Source: Actinomycetota bacterium (lineage in GTDB: Bacteria > Actinomycetota > Actinomycetes > Mycobacteriales > Mycobacteriaceae). Taken from it: DNA of 9,677 nt. The stretch spans positions 1 to 9,677 of the forward strand of contig SYAB01000370.1 of NCBI GenBank assembly GCA_005787665.1, read 5' to 3'. The translations under genes and the position numbers were made by a program. A model generated the notes under the pieces. That model did not search any database and was not told where the DNA came from. It worked only from the letters and a program-made list of their open reading frames with translations. This document shows, one piece after another, positions 6,517 to 9,677 of this stretch; within the stretch, counting starts at the first letter, position 1, and each line of letters begins with the position of its first letter.

Positions 6517-6550
6517 TTTCGGCAGGGTTTCGGCAGGGGTTCGGCAGCGG
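6517..6550. repeat. Three tandem 11-12 bp repeats between sigE and rseA
   Basis: TTTCGGCAGGG (6517-6527), TTTCGGCAGGGG (6528-6539) and TTCGGCAGCGG (6540-6550) follow head to tail. The array is bounded by AGCGGATT at 6511-6518 and again at 6546-6553. The period is close to one DNA helical turn. The array lies 13-63 bases upstream of the rseA Shine-Dalgarno, in a 142-bp spacer that is long for an operon. It could be a protein-binding array or a small tandem-repeat expansion. Its function is unknown. Confidence 0.75.
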
Positions 6551-6579
6551 ATTGACGGGGCCCGAGAGGAGTGCAGGCG

Positions 6580-6975
6580 ATGGTCGACCCGGGGCATGTG
6601 TTCCGTCGAGCGTTGTCGTGGTTGCCGGCAAACTTCGTGTCGGTCGACGAGGCGGCGATCGCCGCCCCGCGGCAGTTCAGTTCCACCGACCACCTGGCCA
6701 TCGAGGCCATCGCGGCCTACGTGGACGGCGAACTGCCGATGAAGGCGCATCTGCGGGCCGGCAGCCACCTGTCGGCCTGTCCGCAGTGCGCGGCGGAGGT
6801 AGAGGCCCAGGGGCAGGCCCGGGCGGCCCTGCGGGACTCCAGGCCGGTGACCATGCCCAGCACCCTGATGGGGTTGTTGTCCCAGATTCCGCAGTCGACG
6901 CCGGAGGAACCGCCGCCCCCCGTGATCGACCAGACCGGCAACGGCACGCCCCGCGGCCGCCGTAAGCGCCGGTAG
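6580..6975 (+). CDS. rseA: Zinc-binding anti-sigma-E factor RseA
   Basis: RseA holds SigE inactive until stress. In M. tuberculosis (Rv1222) release involves reduction-sensitive binding, PknB phosphorylation and ClpC1P2 degradation. The 131-residue protein carries the ZAS zinc motif HLSACPQC (H63, C67, C70); H38, 25 residues before H63, is a likely fourth ligand. T36 in RQFSSTDHL aligns with the PknB target T39 of the M. tuberculosis protein. The N-terminus (VFRRALSWLP) and the stretch IEAIAAYVDGEL match the orthologue. The tail from about 105 is proline-rich, then strongly basic (RGRRKRR). I see no transmembrane segment, so it should be cytosolic. AGGAG (6567-6571) sits 8 bases before the ATG at 6580; the GTG at 6571 overlaps that site and is rejected. 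It lies 142 bp after sigE and upstream of htrA. The orthologue is about 154 residues, the difference being in the tail. Confidence 0.95.
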   Translation: MVDPGHVFRRALSWLPANFVSVDEAAIAAPRQFSSTDHLAIEAIAAYVDGELPMKAHLRAGSHLSACPQCAAEVEAQGQARAALRDSRPVTMPSTLMGLLSQIPQSTPEEPPPPVIDQTGNGTPRGRRKRR

Positions 6976-6986
6976 GGTGAAGTGCG

Positions 6987-8548
<1,562 letters not shown>

Positions 8549-8552
8549 CGCG

Positions 8553-8951
8553 ATGTTCGCCAACATCGGGTGGGGCGAAATGCTCCTGCTGGTCATGGTC
8601 GGCCTGGTGGTGCTCGGGCCCGAGCGGCTGCCCGGCGCGATCCGGTGGGCTTCCGGCGCCATCCGGCAGGCCCGGGACTACCTCAGCGGGGCCACCCGCG
8701 AATTGCGGGAGGAACTCGGTCCGGAATTCGCCGACCTGCGAGAGCCGCTCAGCGAATTGCAGAAGCTGCGCGGGATGACGCCGCGGGCGGCGATCACCAA
8801 GCACCTGCTGGAGGGCGACGACTCCCTGCTGACCGGCAACTTCGATGCCCCGGCGGTCAAACCGCAGAGCGCTGCGGTTCCGTCGCAGAATGCCCCGGCA
8901 CCGCCGCCGGCTCCGGCCGGGCCGGCGCCCTACGACGCCGACGCGACCTGA
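8553..8951 (+). CDS. tatB: Sec-independent protein translocase subunit TatB
   Basis: TatB acts with TatC in the inner-membrane receptor that recognises twin-arginine signal peptides of folded cargo. The 132-residue protein has the typical layout: a short N-terminal membrane helix (residues 3-21, [20 protein letters not shown] with the conserved polar E9), the hinge LGPERLPGA (21-29), an amphipathic helix (about 30-75), then a conserved block [26 protein letters not shown] and a disordered Ala/Pro-rich tail ending YDADAT. Length and ends match the M. tuberculosis protein (131 residues, ending DSDAT). The start lies 4 bp after the htrA stop with no clear Shine-Dalgarno, so translational coupling to htrA is likely. 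tatA and tatC lie elsewhere, as is usual in mycobacteria. The stop is 7 bp from that of convergent mrp. Confidence 0.96.
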   Translation: MFANIGWGEMLLLVMVGLVVLGPERLPGAIRWASGAIRQARDYLSGATRELREELGPEFADLREPLSELQKLRGMTPRAAITKHLLEGDDSLLTGNFDAPAVKPQSAAVPSQNAPAPPPAPAGPAPYDADAT

Positions 8952-8958
8952 CCGGCCG

Positions 8959-9677
8959 TCAGCGCCCTGCCGGATCCAGGCCCAAGGACAGCCCGGCGAG
9001 CCCCCGGCGCCGGGCGGCCAGTGTGTCGGCGATGCGGCGCAGTTCGCGCCCGGCCGCGGAATCAGGCGCCGACAGGACCAGCGGCACGCCCGAGTCACCG
9101 GCTGCCACCAGAGCGGGATCCAGCGGGACCTGGCCGAGCAGCGGTACCTCGGCGCCGACGGTCTGACTCAGCCGGTCGGCGACCTGGCGGCCGCCTCCCT
9201 CGCCGAAGATCTGCATGACGGTGCCGTCCGGCATCAGCAGGCCCGACATGTTCTCGACCACCCCGACGATCCGCTGCCGGGTCTGCAGGGCGATCGCGCC
9301 CGCACGCTCGGCGACCTCGGCGGCGGCGATCTGCGGGGTGGTCACCACGAGGATTTCCGCACCCGGCAGCAGTTGGGCCACCGAGATGGCCACATCCCCG
9401 GTGCCCGGCGGCAGGTCGAGCAGGAGCACGTCGAGGTCGCCCCAGTAGACGTCGGCGAGGAACTGCTGCAGCGCGCGGTGCAGCATGGGCCCGCGCCAGA
9501 CCACCGGGGTGTTGCCCTGGGTGAACTGGGCGATGGAGACCACCCGTACGTCGTGGGCGACCGGCGGGAGGATCATCGACTCCACCTGGGTGGGCCGGTC
9601 GGTCGTGCCCATCATCCGCGGCACCGAGTGGCCGTAGATCTCGGCGTCGAGCACACCGACACTGAGCCCGCGGGCCG
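8959..9677 (-). CDS. mrp: Mrp/NBP35-family (ApbC) P-loop ATPase, iron-sulfur carrier type (partial, N-terminus beyond window)
   Basis: This is the C-terminal part (about 239 codons) of an Mrp-type deviant Walker ATPase, a family whose members bind and transfer Fe-S clusters to apoproteins in the cytosol. The visible motifs are LDAEIYGHSVPRMMG (switch I region), the Walker B-like LLLDLPPGTGD, the helix PQIAAAEVAERAGA, and VVENMSG. The Walker A loop and the N-terminal MIP18-like domain, if present, lie past the right edge. After ENMSG the sequence reads LLMPDGTVMQIFGEGGG: the CxxC that ligates the cluster in ApbC/NBP35 proteins is absent, as I also recall for the M. tuberculosis relative Rv1229c. 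The C-terminus RRRGLAGLSLGLDP also agrees with that protein. It converges on tatB with a 7-bp gap and no room for a separate terminator. Confidence 0.94.
   Translation of the reverse strand, partial: ARGLSVGVLDAEIYGHSVPRMMGTTDRPTQVESMILPPVAHDVRVVSIAQFTQGNTPVVWRGPMLHRALQQFLADVYWGDLDVLLLDLPPGTGDVAISVAQLLPGAEILVVTTPQIAAAEVAERAGAIALQTRQRIVGVVENMSGLLMPDGTVMQIFGEGGGRQVADRLSQTVGAEVPLLGQVPLDPALVAAGDSGVPLVLSAPDSAAGRELRRIADTLAARRRGLAGLSLGLDPAGR

Noticed and set aside
6496..6555. 19-codon frame running through the tandem repeat before rseA
   Set aside because: There is no ribosome-binding site. The repeat units are 11 and 12 bases long, so the frame is not kept between copies, which argues against a selected peptide.
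8952..8958. GC-rich CCGGCCG between tatB and mrp as a terminator
   Set aside because: It is only 7 bases, with no adequate stem and no U-run on either strand.

Overview
This window is a high-GC actinobacterial chromosome segment, almost certainly from a Mycobacterium sensu lato. The glycogen/alpha-glucan genes, SigE, RseA, HtrA, TatB and Mrp all read as close relatives of the M. tuberculosis proteins Rv1212c, Rv1213, Rv1221-Rv1224 and Rv1229c as I remember them. No search was run. Two points suggest a fast-growing or environmental mycobacterium rather than the tuberculosis complex: tatB lies directly beside mrp, and the glgC-to-methyltransferase interval holds a DUF4126 protein and an SLC13-type permease instead of PE14 and the Rv1217c-Rv1218c ABC transporter region.

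Layout from left to right: glgA/glgM (minus, C-terminus cut by the window edge) and glgC (plus) are divergent across about 100 bp. They encode consecutive steps of alpha-glucan synthesis, ADP-glucose formation and its use. A DUF4126 membrane protein (minus) converges on glgC, and their stop codons interlock in CTAG. It is divergent from an SLC13/DASS-like permease with two internal RCK_C-type domains (plus). An O-methyltransferase (minus) abuts the permease stop and is divergent from sigE. From sigE rightwards runs the envelope-stress cluster sigE-rseA-htrA-tatB (plus), which converges on mrp (minus, N-terminus cut by the window edge).

The right half forms one functional block. SigE is the ECF sigma factor for surface stress, RseA is its zinc-binding anti-sigma factor, HtrA is a membrane-anchored serine protease of the PDZ/trypsin type, and TatB is a subunit of the twin-arginine export machinery. 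No gene-free stretch exceeds 300 bp. The longest, between the methyltransferase and sigE (221 bp), contains a distinctly AT-richer block that looks like the sigE control region.

I see no IS element, phage, CRISPR array, tRNA or rRNA, and no clearly novel multi-gene system. The items most worth checking are small-scale: three genes with a TANNNT -10 hexamer placed exactly for leaderless transcription; a perfect hairpin touching the permease Shine-Dalgarno; a tandem 11-12 bp repeat upstream of rseA; a possible leader peptide whose stop overlaps the htrA TTG start; and repeated motifs in the sigE promoter.
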